In this document: piece after piece, positions 21,822-32,700 of the stretch
Layout of the letters: each line of letters opens with the position of its first letter
How positions within the stretch are numbered: position 1 is the stretch's first letter
From: Rhodamnia argentea
Lineage: Eukaryota > Streptophyta > Magnoliopsida > Myrtales > Myrtaceae
NCBI RefSeq assembly: GCF_020921035.1
Contig: NC_063160.1
Location: 1,818,501-1,882,500, forward strand
Direction of reading: 5' to 3'
Length of the DNA: 64,000 bases
The notes under the pieces: model-generated
What the model was told of the DNA's origin: nothing
Databases searched by the model: none
The model's input: only the letters and a program-made list of their open reading frames with translations
Position numbers and translations under genes: made by a program

Positions 21822-22964
21822 AACGAGGGTGGCTCAGAAAATCATACAGAATCGGGGTGAGGTTGACTGTTCAATAGAGGCAGGTGGGTGTCTCTCTTGC
21901 TTTCCAGCTATTTGGTGTGTTCCAGACAAGCAATTATTGGAATAAAATCAACAAAAAGACAAATCAATCACCTTCTCGTGCCCTGTGACTGTTGCTTCCT
22001 TTTACATATTATTTGTCTTTCCATTTCTTTTTGGTTTTTCCTTATATTTCTCTCAAGCTGATAACTTTTTTGTTTGTTCCATTCAGCTTTCCCATCAAAA
22101 TTTAGGTACTGTTCACAAATTTCAGAAGTCATGAAAATACAATATGCGAGTTTATGTGTGAGGCTCATATTCTATAAAATTTTAAAGTGTTTCGGATAAA
22201 AAAAAAAAAGAAATCATTATGCAGGATTTGAAGGTTTTTTAACTAATTAAAATGTCAAAAGTGAAAATGCCAAAACCCTAACCACCGCAAATTCCACCGC
22301 CAAATTGGCCTTTGGCGACCACCATAATGCCAAACAGACTTAACGCTTTTGTTTCCCACGGCGATGCGACAATACTGGTCTGAAGCCGAGTTGTGGGTCG
22401 CCGAAATTAAGTTAAAATCGACAATTTCCCCCTCGGCAAGAATGCCCCGATTTGCAATTCCCTCAAAATTTCCACGTAAATCATGCTATGATACCAAATA
22501 TAAGTAATTACTAAATACTGAATATCCCAATTATACGTGCGTGAACAAACAAATTTCATGTATAATCATAACCGAATGTGGAAGTGTAAAGATCTCGTAT
22601 TTACCTCCGACCATTAATGAAGTCGAATGACAAATCAAAATTCGCGGAACGTTGAACTCGAACAGATGCCTCTCCAATCACGCTCTCAAAACGTCTATGG
22701 TGTGTTTTCCAAATGATTGGGTCTAGCGTTGAAGACCCTTTTATATTCTCTCCTTCACATATCTTCAGATAAAGTCGTCCATCAAGACGTTATCATAACT
22801 TTGGGCGTCATGACGCTTGAACGAAAAAAGATATCAAAATGTGAGATTACATCATCTTTAATATTACAAAATCTTTAAATGGTTTTACTATGGTTTTACT
22901 ATTATCTCTATAAGCATCAGTACCTATCTACTTTTTTCCTTAAAGAGCTTGAACGAGTAGTCAT
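21822..22964. other. Intergenic, mostly unrecognised
   Basis: No gene-like frame. At about 22488-22505 the plus strand reads ATGCTATGATACCAAATA, a complement of the TTTGGTATCA-type initiator-tRNA primer site, which suggests minus-strand LTR-retrotransposon debris. Confidence 0.4.
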
Positions 22965-24789
22965 TAAGGGTCTGCATGGTAACAATTTTGTTTTTGTGAT
23001 TCTGTTCCCAAAAGCAAAAAAAATGAGAATCATGTTTGATAACACATATAATTTTGATTATGATTCTAGAAGCAGAATCAGTTTTGAAGAAAAAATGACC
23101 ATTTTTACAAAACCACAAAAAAGTTGGTTTTGACAAAAATAATCACTTTTACAAAACACAAAAACCTTTTCTTTCCTCCTTTCTTTCGTTACTTTGCTTG
23201 ACCTCTCAGAAGGTCTTTCGTTGCTTTGCTTTTGACCTCTCAGAAGGATACTCTGCCACGACACTCTTGAGACTCTCGGTCGCGACTCAATTCACTGCTT
23301 TGTCCGCCGCTCTTGTGACCCGCCAGCTCTACTGCCGTCATCCGTTGTTCCCGTTGTACGACTCTGGTAAGTTTCGCTTGACCGAGATATGTCCTCATCT
23401 TCTCGCTTGAGCCGGATTCGCCGTCTCGTCGCCCGAGCCCGAATAGGGCGGCTCTCACCAGATCGGCGAGGGCAACCACCCTCTTGGCCTAAGGTGAGAC
23501 TCTCACTCGCTAATCTCGACTAGGGCTGCCCTAATCGAGCGACGCAAACTTTCCCCTCGCTGAACTCGACTGGGGTCACCCTAATCGGACGATGCGAGCA
23601 TCCCCTCAGTGATCTCGACTAGGGCCGCCCTAATTGGGCGACGAGATGGCGAGCTTCGGCGAGGAGACGATGTAAATGTGAGAGCTGTCTATCAAAAGTA
23701 TGGCACTGAGAGAATGCTTCCTTGAGTGCTGCAGAGAGGCACTTGCATTTCGTAGGGGGGTTTGGTGGCTCTTCTTCATGATAGAACACGCCCATGTTTG
23801 GTAAGCTCAGAGGCAAAGGCTTTGCTGGTGGCTGCGGGAAGACTCCTGGTTGATTTTTAAGACAGGAAAGGATTGTGAGCAAGAAAATATCAACAACACA
23901 ATCCAATCAATTCTTTGAAGTGCTCTGTGATAGTGGCCTCACAGCTTTCTGAAAATTGTTGGCTTTTAATCTTTAGGGTAAAGACTAAGATAAAATAAAA
24001 ATATAACGTGACCCACAATTCCATTTCAAGCTTTCTTCCTTCACCACCGGATATGGCTGTGATTTGTAAGTGCCTCTTGATCAGAACCTGTTGATTGTTG
24101 AACTTTCATGTCAAAAGCTTGTTATTTTTGCAGGAATCCTTAAAAATTTTCCCAAAGGGGATGCATGAAGTAAACTAAACATTACATAGATTTCACTTGA
24201 AGCCATATTTAGCAATTTATGGAAAATGGCCAATTTGATATTTCATCAAGTTTATTTATGTTGTTGCCGATGAGCGGATTTTCCACACCACCTAACTTTT
24301 GAAGCCATATTTGTTGTGCAGTGTCTAGTAACATGTGCAAAATGCTCATTGAATTTCATTTACGCAAAACATGTCCACGATTATATCGACATATGCTTAT
24401 GCGCATAGGGACGTGACAAGTAGCAAAGTGAAGCATTTACATTTTTCAAATTAAATTTTGGATCTTATTTATAACATGCTGAAAAAAAAAATAAGTGTAT
24501 TTCAAATTATTATTTTTTGTGTATTGAAAATTGATCTTCAATTTACGAAGAAAATTTTAAAGTAATTACAAAATTAATTGATTTAAATAAAAAAATTGGG
24601 AAGAGAAAGTATTTTTGGGAACATAAATTTTGTACAGTTATCAAACGTGTTTCTATTCATGAACAGAATCACAATACGGTTATCAAACACATTTTGATTC
24701 TCTAAAAACTCATTATAACCATAATCAGAAAAAATCATTATAACCATAATCTGTTTTTGGGAACAGAATTGTTGCCATGCAGACCCTAA
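22965..24789. mobile_element. PIF/Harbinger-type element, 1.8 kb, without transposase
   Basis: Body 22968-24786 begins GGGTCTGCATGGTAACAATT and ends AATTGTTGCCATGCAGACCC, flanked by TAA at 22965-22967 and 24787-24789. Subterminal parts on both sides repeat TTTGATAAC and CTGTTCCCAAAA motifs, related to the MITE at 4219. The core carries three 50-bp tandem repeats and a 95-codon minus-strand frame at 23619-23906. No DDE transposase or Myb-like frame is visible, so it is non-autonomous and may hold captured sequence. Confidence 0.75.
23465..23660. repeat. Three imperfect 50-bp tandem repeats
   Basis: The phrase CTCGACTRGGG recurs at 23515, 23565 and 23614, each followed by a CCCTAATYGRRCGA motif. 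The array is GC-rich and lies inside the Harbinger-type element. Confidence 0.75.
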
Positions 24790-25401
24790 ACATTCTTGCT
24801 ACTATTTTCCCCTTCACATTAATAGGCAACGAAACAATATTGAGGCTGTGGCGCGTATATCGATCAAAGTGCAAATTAATTATAGGCATTTATATTTGAA
24901 GGATAATTCATAAATGTATTAATTCATCATCTCAAAAATCAGAGCAATTAAGTAAAAATAATCTGATGAAAAAACGGAAAGGAAAGCATTTCATGTTCAT
25001 AAACCTACATTCGACGAAAATGTGTAAAATTCAACATACACGAAAGATAAACTACATAGCATAAATTCTAATCATGTGAATATCCTGCACAAGTGTGTAA
25101 AAGATAATATAAGACAAACATTTATCACTTTTTATTAAAATTATTGTTTTGCAATGCACACGTAAATTTTGGTTATTGATTCTATAAAGATATGCATTGA
25201 AGATTTTAAACTATGCTTAAAATGCTGATTGGTTATTTTTATTATTATTATTTCGGCTTGAACTTCTTTGTGCTCCCTCCTTCACAATAGATCATCCAAT
25301 GAATATGTTAGCTTCTCCACATTAAAGCAGAAGAACTAGAACACATCTAGGGAAAACATTGTCGCATTGGACATACAAAATGTGGCCGAAAAAAAAAAAA
25401 A
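24790..25401. other. AT-rich intergenic, nothing recognised
   Basis: No coding frame, terminal repeats or RNA motif that I can support. Confidence 0.4.
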
Positions 25402-25602
25402 AAGTGGCTGAAGCTAATGGGACGTTGGACAAGTTGGTTGAGCTTCTTGGACCTTAGACAGTTAAACCGATAAGGTCTCGGGTTCGACTCCCAACAACCA
25501 CGTTTTGGGGACTTACCCGGTGGCATTGGCATACCCCCACCACTCCGAGGAATAGTTTATTGTATGTGAAAAACCTCTGTTATAAAAAAACAAGTGGCCG
25601 AA
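25402..25602 (+). mobile_element. tRNA-derived SINE
   Basis: The body 25413-25591 has a pol III A-box-like TGGTTGAGCTTCTTGG near 25434 and a B box GGGTTCGACTCC at 25480-25491, spaced as in a tRNA promoter. A non-tRNA tail ends in TATAAAAAAAC. Direct repeats AAGTGGCTGAA (25402-25412) and AAGTGGCCGAA (25592-25602) differ at one position and look like the target duplication. The acceptor stem does not pair as in a functional tRNA. Confidence 0.75.
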
Positions 25603-25974
25603 AAAGTTGAACTTATTATTTATTTAAATAGACAGAAAATAATAAATGAGAAAAGAAGAATTTGAAGACTAATAGATTCTTCACAAATTCGATTATATTT
25701 TGCTTCCACAGTATGTCAAATTTCTTATTCCTTGTCATATTTTGAAACAAAATTCTCATCCAATCTTTGTAAGTGCTAAATTAAAACCTGAGACCAATGT
25801 CTCTATTCACTCAATACATTTTACAAAAATTAAAGCTTATGGACTTCTCACTTAATTTCAAGCCTTGATAGCTTGATCTCGAGGAAGATGGTCGGGGGTC
25901 CAGATCACAAGGTACAGCAGAATTGCATGCTCACAAGCACATTATCCATTTTCAGCAACTTTAATATCATTCAA

Positions 25975-26355
25975 CAGACCTATTAAAATGGGTCATAACA
26001 CATTTCTTAACCCATAAACCGAGTTATTATATGAGTTAGTTATATTCAATAAATAGGTCATAATGAGTTTAAACTTAAAATGAGTGTTAAATTGATCATA
26101 AACGGATTTACAACTTTTTAAAACTCAACCCACCTCTATGTCTCTTCTTTCTCTCTTGCCCTCACTCGATTCGCGCTCAGTCACTCACATACTCCGCACT
26201 TTCATCTTAGTTTGTATATGAGTTTTCTTAAATTAAATTAAATACAAAAGCGATTTAGGAATATGGGTTGGGTATAGATCATAAACCGGTTAAATGAATC
26301 TATTTATGTCACACTATTTATGATCCAACTCACCTGTTTGATAGGTCTTTTCTAT
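25975..26355. mobile_element. MITE family D, copy 1
   Basis: Termini AGACCTATTAAAATGGGTC on the left and its imperfect complement ACCTGTTTGATAGGTCT on the right enclose phrases about 'ACCCATAAACC' and 'AACCGGTT'. A relative is at 44180-45085. No certain target duplication. Confidence 0.55.
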
Positions 26356-27429
26356 ATATCAATGTGCACTTTCGTTACATGTAAAATTTCGAGGCAACTA
26401 AATAAACACGTAAAAGTTCGGGGCACTTTTACGTTTTATAGATTGCAAGGATTCGCATGATCCATGTCCGTATATTGAAGTATTAAATCACACGATCATA
26501 TAATGATTTTGAAAACAAAACAATCTATGCGTGAGGGGAGTATTGGTGTCTTTAAATATTAAAGCACACAATTATCTAAGAGCTTAAGTTTTCTTCATGC
26601 ATATTGATGTAATTTAATATTAAAGCATACAGTCATCTAACAATTTAAATTTTTGGAGCAATTCACACTAGCCTTTCACATTGTATCATGGTAGGGTCAT
26701 GAATTCAAATCTTTCTATATCCCTATTTGCTTACTAATTATATCTTTCAAGTTTAAGTCTTAGGCCAAAGCTTAATCTACCTTTGATGAAGAGTATTAGC
26801 GTATTCAAATATTAAAGAACGTTTTCATTAAATAATATAAATTATTAGAGCTGTTAATAATGATACCATAATTTAAAAATCCATGATCATCGAGTAGGTA
26901 TAAAACAAAATAATCCAAGCTCCTCGTTTGGAAAGAACTAAAATAACATGAAACAAAAAAGCTAAGGACTTTTTTCGTCTTAAAAATCGGTTGACGTTTT
27001 AAACACTTATAAATTAACGATAAGACGCTTTTAAACTCGAAGACAACACAACACAACTAATAAATTTGTAAAATATTATTCCTGTTGAAAATTTTCATTT
27101 CTTAATAAAATTGAAATTAGAAAACTTCTTTATTTTCACTTAAAACAAAATTACGAATATGCTGACCAATCAAGCGGCCTAGCTTTTGTTCCTTTCTGAA
27201 GGCATGTTGCCTCAATCATTGCAACATAAATACATACACACGAACCTTTTAAAAATATTGTCCAATCAATTTTTTGGGGAACTCATAGGGGACTATGATG
27301 GCGCTTCAGTCATTGCTCACCAATCCTCCTTTCGACCCTTATGCTTTGTTGGCGAGGGGAGGGGAAGAAAATGGAAGAGGCCTAGGAAATTGGGCAAACA
27401 ACAAAAAGATTTATGGGACATTCACAAAA
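26356..27429 (+). other. Upstream flank of array copy 2 with conserved array blocks
   Basis: 26436-26475 (GATTGCAAGGATTCGCATGATCC) matches 48565-48595 upstream of the 49.3-kb gene and, more weakly, 13795-13830. 27160-27225 (GACCAATCAAGCGGCCTAG, then TTCCTTTCTG and TCAATCATTGC) parallels 48636-48655 and 49079-49125. No exon 1-4 of a monooxygenase is present. Confidence 0.55.
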
Positions 27430-27795
27430 ATGTTTTGTAACGTGCTCTCTGGATTCTAAATTGTTCGATGCAATTTTTGAACTTTAGTTTAATTTGCAAC
27501 GTCGTTCATGAACTTTTTATTTGTTCAATATGATACATTGATTGTTGGTATATATTCAATTTAGTCCATAGACTGTTTGAAAATGTTCAATGTTGTTTCT
27601 AACTTTGTATTAATGGAAGGACAACATTAAACATTTTCATGCAATCTAAGGACAAAATTGAATATGAACAAAAAAATTTAAGATTCATATTGAACAAATT
27701 AAAAGTTCAAGGACGACATGCATATTGGGTTAAAGTTCGTGGGGATCATATTGCATATGGAGCCAAAGTTCAAAACTCATTCATGTCATTTACCT
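27430..27795. mobile_element. Inverted-repeat MITE-like element directly before exon remnant
   Basis: Left phrases (TTTTTGAACTTTAGTTTAAT, TTCATGAACTTTTTATTTGTTC) recur as complements on the right (GAACAAATTAAAAGTTCAAGG, AAAGTTCGTGGGG). No target duplication identified. Confidence 0.5.
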
Positions 27796-27902
27796 AAGAT
27801 TTATTGAAGATGAAACATAGTGAAATTGAAGAGATTGCAAGTTTTCGTTACACATTTTCTTTCCGCCATGTCCCAAACAAAGCATTATTCACTCAATTCA
27901 AG

Positions 27903-28471
27903 GTATGGAGAAGGGAGCGAAACCAGAAAAGATACAAAGGGAAGTGAGCGAGAATTTGGCTAAGGACTTCCCGCCCATCTACCTCGACGTGGTCAAGAAC
28001 TCTAATCTTTCAAATTTGACATGGGCCCCGCTGATGTTCCGATACTCGAGGGACGTCCTATTCAGTAAATTAACCCGGGAAAACATCACGGTGGCTGGAG
28101 ATGCTTTGCACCCGATGACCCCCGACTTGGGCCAGGGGGGTTGCTCGGCGCTCGAGGATGCGGTGGTATTGGTTCGGCACGTTGGGGACTCGATTTCCAA
28201 GCACGGAAAACTTGTAACCTACTATGTGAAATTTGCCCTAGAGAGGTACGCAAAGGAGCGAAGGTGGAGGGCGGCGACTTTGATAACGGCGTCATATTTG
28301 TCCGGTTGGGTGCAACAAGACTGGTCTGGCCGATTGATGAAGTTCCTGAGGGATGTAGTGTTCTATAGGCTGCTCTTGACTAGAGTAGTACGTAGTGTCG
28401 CACAATATGATTGTGGGAAGCTTCCCAGGGTTTTCTATTTGCCTTCATGTGGATCCGGGATGTCCATCTAA
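27903..28471 (+). pseudogene. Exon 5 remnant of an FAD-dependent monooxygenase (array copy 2)
   Basis: Acceptor AAG at 27900-27902 is followed by an open frame to the TAA at 28471. It starts GMEKGAKPEKIQREVSEN and includes AGDALHPMTPDLGQGG and YDCGKLP. Length 569 bp equals that of the 49.3-kb gene. Changes at usually conserved sites include FRYSRDVLF for FRYPWDVLF and VVLVRH for VVLGRH. Exons 1-4 are missing upstream, although array-type flanking blocks remain at 26.4-27.2 kb. It cannot encode an FAD-binding enzyme alone because the Rossmann N-terminus is absent. Confidence 0.85.
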
Positions 28472-29012
28472 TTTCTAAGTTGCAAATGGGTAACTTCCCT
28501 TCTCATATTTCGTTTCGTTTTGTTTTTTATTTTATTTATGGAATATGATGAAGCTAGTTTATAGTAATTCATAAGGGAAGAGTGCATGGTTTGTTTATAT
28601 GATGGACACGCTTACATGTTGCCACCACATAATTTGCCACTTCTTAATAGCATTTGGTCTACATTTTATTAAACGTCTTATTCTAGTGACATTAAATAAA
28701 AAATCGACTTTGAGGTCTCATAAAAGGTCTTTTTCATGCACTTATCCTACCAATCCGCAAAAGGTACATCTATTTGTAGGATTATCGATTTTCCTGAACA
28801 TTTTGTAATTCTTTTGTCACATAATTTGAAGAATGTTTGCTAGAGAACAAGTCCACTAATTGCGGTTACCTTTTCATGACTATAATTTATTAACTTAAAC
28901 TTTTGAGTGAAGATGGTTCCAACTAGATATGACAACCAAGCTTGCACTTTGCCCTGTCCTAGGCGATTTCCCCATATGAAGATGTAGGACTTTTACTGTG
29001 GACTCCTAACAA
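28472..29012 (+). other. 3' flank of array copy 2, no gene seen
   Basis: T-rich sequence with no supported coding frame. Confidence 0.4.
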
Positions 29013-29850
29013 ATGGTATCAGAACGAATGATTGATTAGTGATCCATGCCCAATATGTATTGTTCGCAGCAAGTGGCGAGGGAACCAAATTTCGAGCTCG
29101 TCAACATATCCAATTAGACTCACTTTCACTCAAAAAGCTTAAGCTAATGAGTAATGAGTCAACTATGATATATTAACCGCTTAACACTACGCCAATTCTT
29201 TAATGTGAGACTTCTCTAACACAGTTCATTTATGCATCCTAAAAATCTCCCCATCACGTGTGAGCTCATTGTTTGGTACACTCCCCTTTAATTTTAGGCA
29301 TCCTCATCTCTTCCATGTCATTGCAATGCACCAGTAACTATGCACCATAGCCAACCAACATCAACTGCTAACTTGAGATTGCATCACCTATGGTCTCTAT
29401 CTTCCGTCTCCAGACCGATTGTCCATGGTCTCTTCTCACCAAAACTTGCCTTACCGGACCAACTATGTATGGTCTCTTCTCGTCGGACCAACTATGATGG
29501 TAATTTTCACTCAAAATAAGCATAGATCATGAGATTTCTTCCTTAATATATTCACCAAACACCGGGACAGATTGGAGGCCTACCAATCAACCATCGGCTC
29601 TGATACCATTTGTTGGCAGCGCGTAACGTAAGTCCGATACCTTCACCCAGATAAGTCGTCAAGAGGGAGCCTAAGTTCGAGCTCATCAATATATCTAGTT
29701 GGACCTACCTTCTTTCAACATCTTAAATCAATTACTTATGGGCCAACTAGGATATCCACATCAATTCTTCGATTTAAAACTTCTCTAACTCAACTCACAT
29801 ATGCATCTTAACATATATCTCCAACAACCTTTGTGGTTCGATTTGGTGGA
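29013..29850. repeat. Inverted pair of LTR-like repeats with primer-site motifs
   Basis: AAATGGTATCAGAACG at 29013 and its complement CGGCTCTGATACCATTTG at 29603 both resemble the initiator-tRNA primer site. Sequence after each shares GAGCTCRTCAAYATATC, AATTAGAC, AATTCTT and ACTTCTCTAAC phrases. It appears to be retrotransposon LTR debris; no coding domain between them. Confidence 0.5.
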
Positions 29851-32226
29851 AGAAACCTGGAGTGAAGGTGGAATAGTGGTGTAGCAACACAATCTCGATG
29901 ACATTAGTGGTTTAGCCCAAAGAGAGCATTGAGGATGAAGGTGAAGGAATCATGTGACCTACGTGATTTTTGGGCAGCCTGCCCGATGGTTTGGCGAAAG
30001 AAACCTATTTTTATGGTTCTATTCGGAGAAAGATGCTAGGAATTATATCTTTATGTTTCGATCTAGAGAAAGAGACTAGAGATAAATGTAGACGTTTTTG
30101 TTGCGGTCATCACAAGGCAACAAAGTGAAAGTTCAAGTTTAACATGCTGATGCAGAAGAATACCTAAATTAAGGGAAAACAGACAAAACACTAAGCTTAC
30201 GTGTGATGGGTTGATTGTTGTGATGTGGACTAGTCATTATATATGTACTTGACCTATGACTCATTGGTTTAAAATTCTACGTGAGTGTGTGTTCAACTGG
30301 ATAAGTTAACACGGCTCGGACTTGAGTTCCCTTTAATGATCTCCCCCAATAGAGATATCAAATTTGTGCTGCACATTCTCAACAATAACAAACCTCACGT
30401 TCATCGACAAATCGTCCAAAACCAATTGTTCTTTTTAATCACAACTATTCCATCCGAAGAAGCCATTCAAACAGCCGTTGCATGGCCACAAGCGTGAGCT
30501 CCTTTGAGACAGAGCACACGTGAGGGAGAGAGGCTTGTTGGCAACGTCATTTGCCGTTGGGGACAATGAGGGGTCAGTTTGGTCGATGATGAAGAGGGGC
30601 TGGGGCTATTTTTCATCAATGAAGAATATTTTGCTTTGATTTTGGAGTCCTTTGAAGTTACGACTTGAGGCGTAATTGCTCGTAGTTCCCCCAATTTGAA
30701 GACCACCAAAACGATGTCGTTTGGGCTGTAAATCCACATCAACAAGCGACTGAAATTGGGACATAAAAGGAGCTCTAATGGCGACACTAGATGGAAAGTT
30801 GATGGGGGCAGATTTGGGTATGGAGAATTTGTTAGGAGACAAAAAAATTCCGGGTCAGAAATTTTACCCTATTTAAAGTTAGTGTTTTCTTTTTTTTTTT
30901 TTTTCCTTTTTAAAGGAATTGGGAAATAAAAGGGGAACAAGATTCAAAACACGCATTCGGCGCTATTGATGCATCCAAAGGTTCCGAACGAACTGGGCCC
31001 AGATCTCGTTTCAGAGGGCCACAAACTTTCGTCTTGCTGGGCCTGTTGTACCCACTTTATAGCTGTTTTCTGTCCTTTTTGTCCTATTTTATGCCCCCCT
31101 TTTTTTTTTTGCTAGAGTTTTGTTATACAGTTGTCCAGACCACAGAGCACATGAAAGGCAGTGAATAGTTTTCGTCCTCTTTGGGTCCTAGAAGTAGATG
31201 CAAGATGGCGATGCATCTGAAAGTTTCTGGAAAGGACCTGACAGATAAATAATAGCCGTCCTGCTTTGAGTAGACCCTTTGGAATTAGGTACCAAATTGA
31301 TGGACAACATGTTTTTGGGGACCACCTTTAAAGGAAGAGTTTTCATTTCTTGTTGAATGAGAGTGACTTATGAGAGTTTGTCCTTAGTTTTCATTTCTTG
31401 CTGATGGTCCATTTCTGACACTAGCCAATTCATAGGTTTAGTCCTTTCGTTTTCAGTTTAAAATCATTCGTCATGAGTGATGAGTCGGTGTAAGCATGTT
31501 TGAAAGGAGATAAGCTGCTTCAAATCTATCATTAACTAAAAAAATTCTTTAAAGTACAAACTACTTTTTCCACGATACCCCTCGGGACATCTAAATACCA
31601 ATGAAAACCCTAGACCCTTAGAAACTTAAAACTTCATTAGGTCATCTTGGCCACCTTCTTGCCCTATTATGCCTTGAGAATCACTAGTCCGTGACAATTG
31701 CTCTACAAATTGTTGGTGTATGTTTGGAGCTTTCATTATAAGAATCAATGACCGTGAAAGTGACAATATTGTCATCGCTCCTTTTACCCTCATTTGTATT
31801 ATTCATATTCAACACATTAAGAGATAAAGCATTATCTTCGAGACACTTTCCTTTTAATTGAGTTTTTCTCTGCCATCTGGGGTGGACCAAATGAGAGAGT
31901 GAGCAATAGATCGAGCGGAAGGTTAAGTTTAGATGACTCTAGTATAGGGTGAACGACTCGAAGGAAGCTCAAAGTTTCGCACAATCGCAATCTCAAGTGT
32001 CCCGGCGGGGCCCTCACACCAGCATGACCACAATCACTCTCTATCTCCCTTGACTTTTTATGTTATTACTGTCGTGTCAAAATAAGCATGTTTAAATCCG
32101 CTGTGGTTGTCCACATGTGTTTTCTGAATTTCTCAAAAAAAAAAAATCATTTTACTTATTTAACAATTAACATTGATCGTTCAACTCTCTTTTGGCTTAG
32201 CAATGTTGTTTAACTGTGCTGCTTTG
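29851..32226. other. Intergenic, no gene recognised
   Basis: Minus-strand frames at 30467-30842 and 31684-32017 are short, overlap each other and match no family I know. A poly-T run lies at 30890-30904. Confidence 0.4.

Positions 32227-32256
<30 letters not shown>
32227..32256 (+). repeat. (TATG)n microsatellite
   Basis: About seven uninterrupted TATG units, 40 bp upstream of the exon 3 remnant. Confidence 0.9.
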
Positions 32257-32258
<2 letters not shown>

Positions 32259-32297
32259 GCTGTAGATATTAAACGGCACGATTTTTGCATTAAGCAG

Positions 32298-32460
32298 GAA
32301 CGGAGCCAAATCGGCTCGCCGAAAAGTCTTGTTGCAAGTTATGGAAGAGGAGCTACCTCCAAATAACATTAAATTCTCTTCCAAGATCTCTTCGGCCAAA
32401 ACCCAAGTAGAAGGAGGCTGATCGATTTGTATGGTTGACATTTGATGAAGGGGCCACCAT
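32298..32460 (+). pseudogene. Exon 3 remnant of an FAD-dependent monooxygenase (array copy 3)
   Basis: After TTAAGCAG (32290-32297) the sequence reads NGAKSARRKVLLQVMEEELP and continues to FSSKISSAKTQVEGG, clearly paralogous to exon 3 of the other copies. The next codon is TGA where paralogues have TCA, and a deletion in GTTGACATTTGATGAAG breaks the LDDG segment. The exon 3 donor is not preserved. It lies downstream of the exon 5 remnant at 27.9 kb, so it comes from a separate copy. Confidence 0.85.
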
Positions 32461-32490
32461 AAATTCCTAATATTATTTAGGAGATTGAAG

Positions 32491-32700
32491 ACGCATTTGT
32501 TTCACAAAAAATTAGTAATTTGAAAAGTATTTTCCAAAAGGTAATCTCTTATATTGCTTATAAAAATAAACGAATAATTTTTTTTATATATTTTTATCGA
32601 TACTAAAAGCATTTTTCGTTAACTAATTTTTCTAAATGATATAACCTATTATTTTTTGAAAAATGTTTTTCAAATCGCTCTTTTTCATGAAACGAACGAC
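32491..32700. mobile_element. MITE family A copy 4
   Basis: Begins GCATTTGTTTCACAAAAAAT and ends CTTTTTCATGAAACGAACG. It starts 30 bp after the broken exon 3 remnant. Confidence 0.7.

Noticed and set aside
25413..25500. Functional tRNA gene
   Set aside because: A and B boxes are present but the acceptor and anticodon stems do not pair, and flanking direct repeats plus a tail indicate a SINE.
28086..28295. Antisense frames over the monooxygenase exon 5 copies
   Set aside because: They are shadows of the GC-rich sense exon and recur at the same place in each paralogue.
30467..30842. Minus-strand frame containing GAHACGHATAV, reminiscent of M20 amidohydrolases (HACGH)
   Set aside because: Only this short motif fits; the sequence before it does not resemble the family and two frames overlap.
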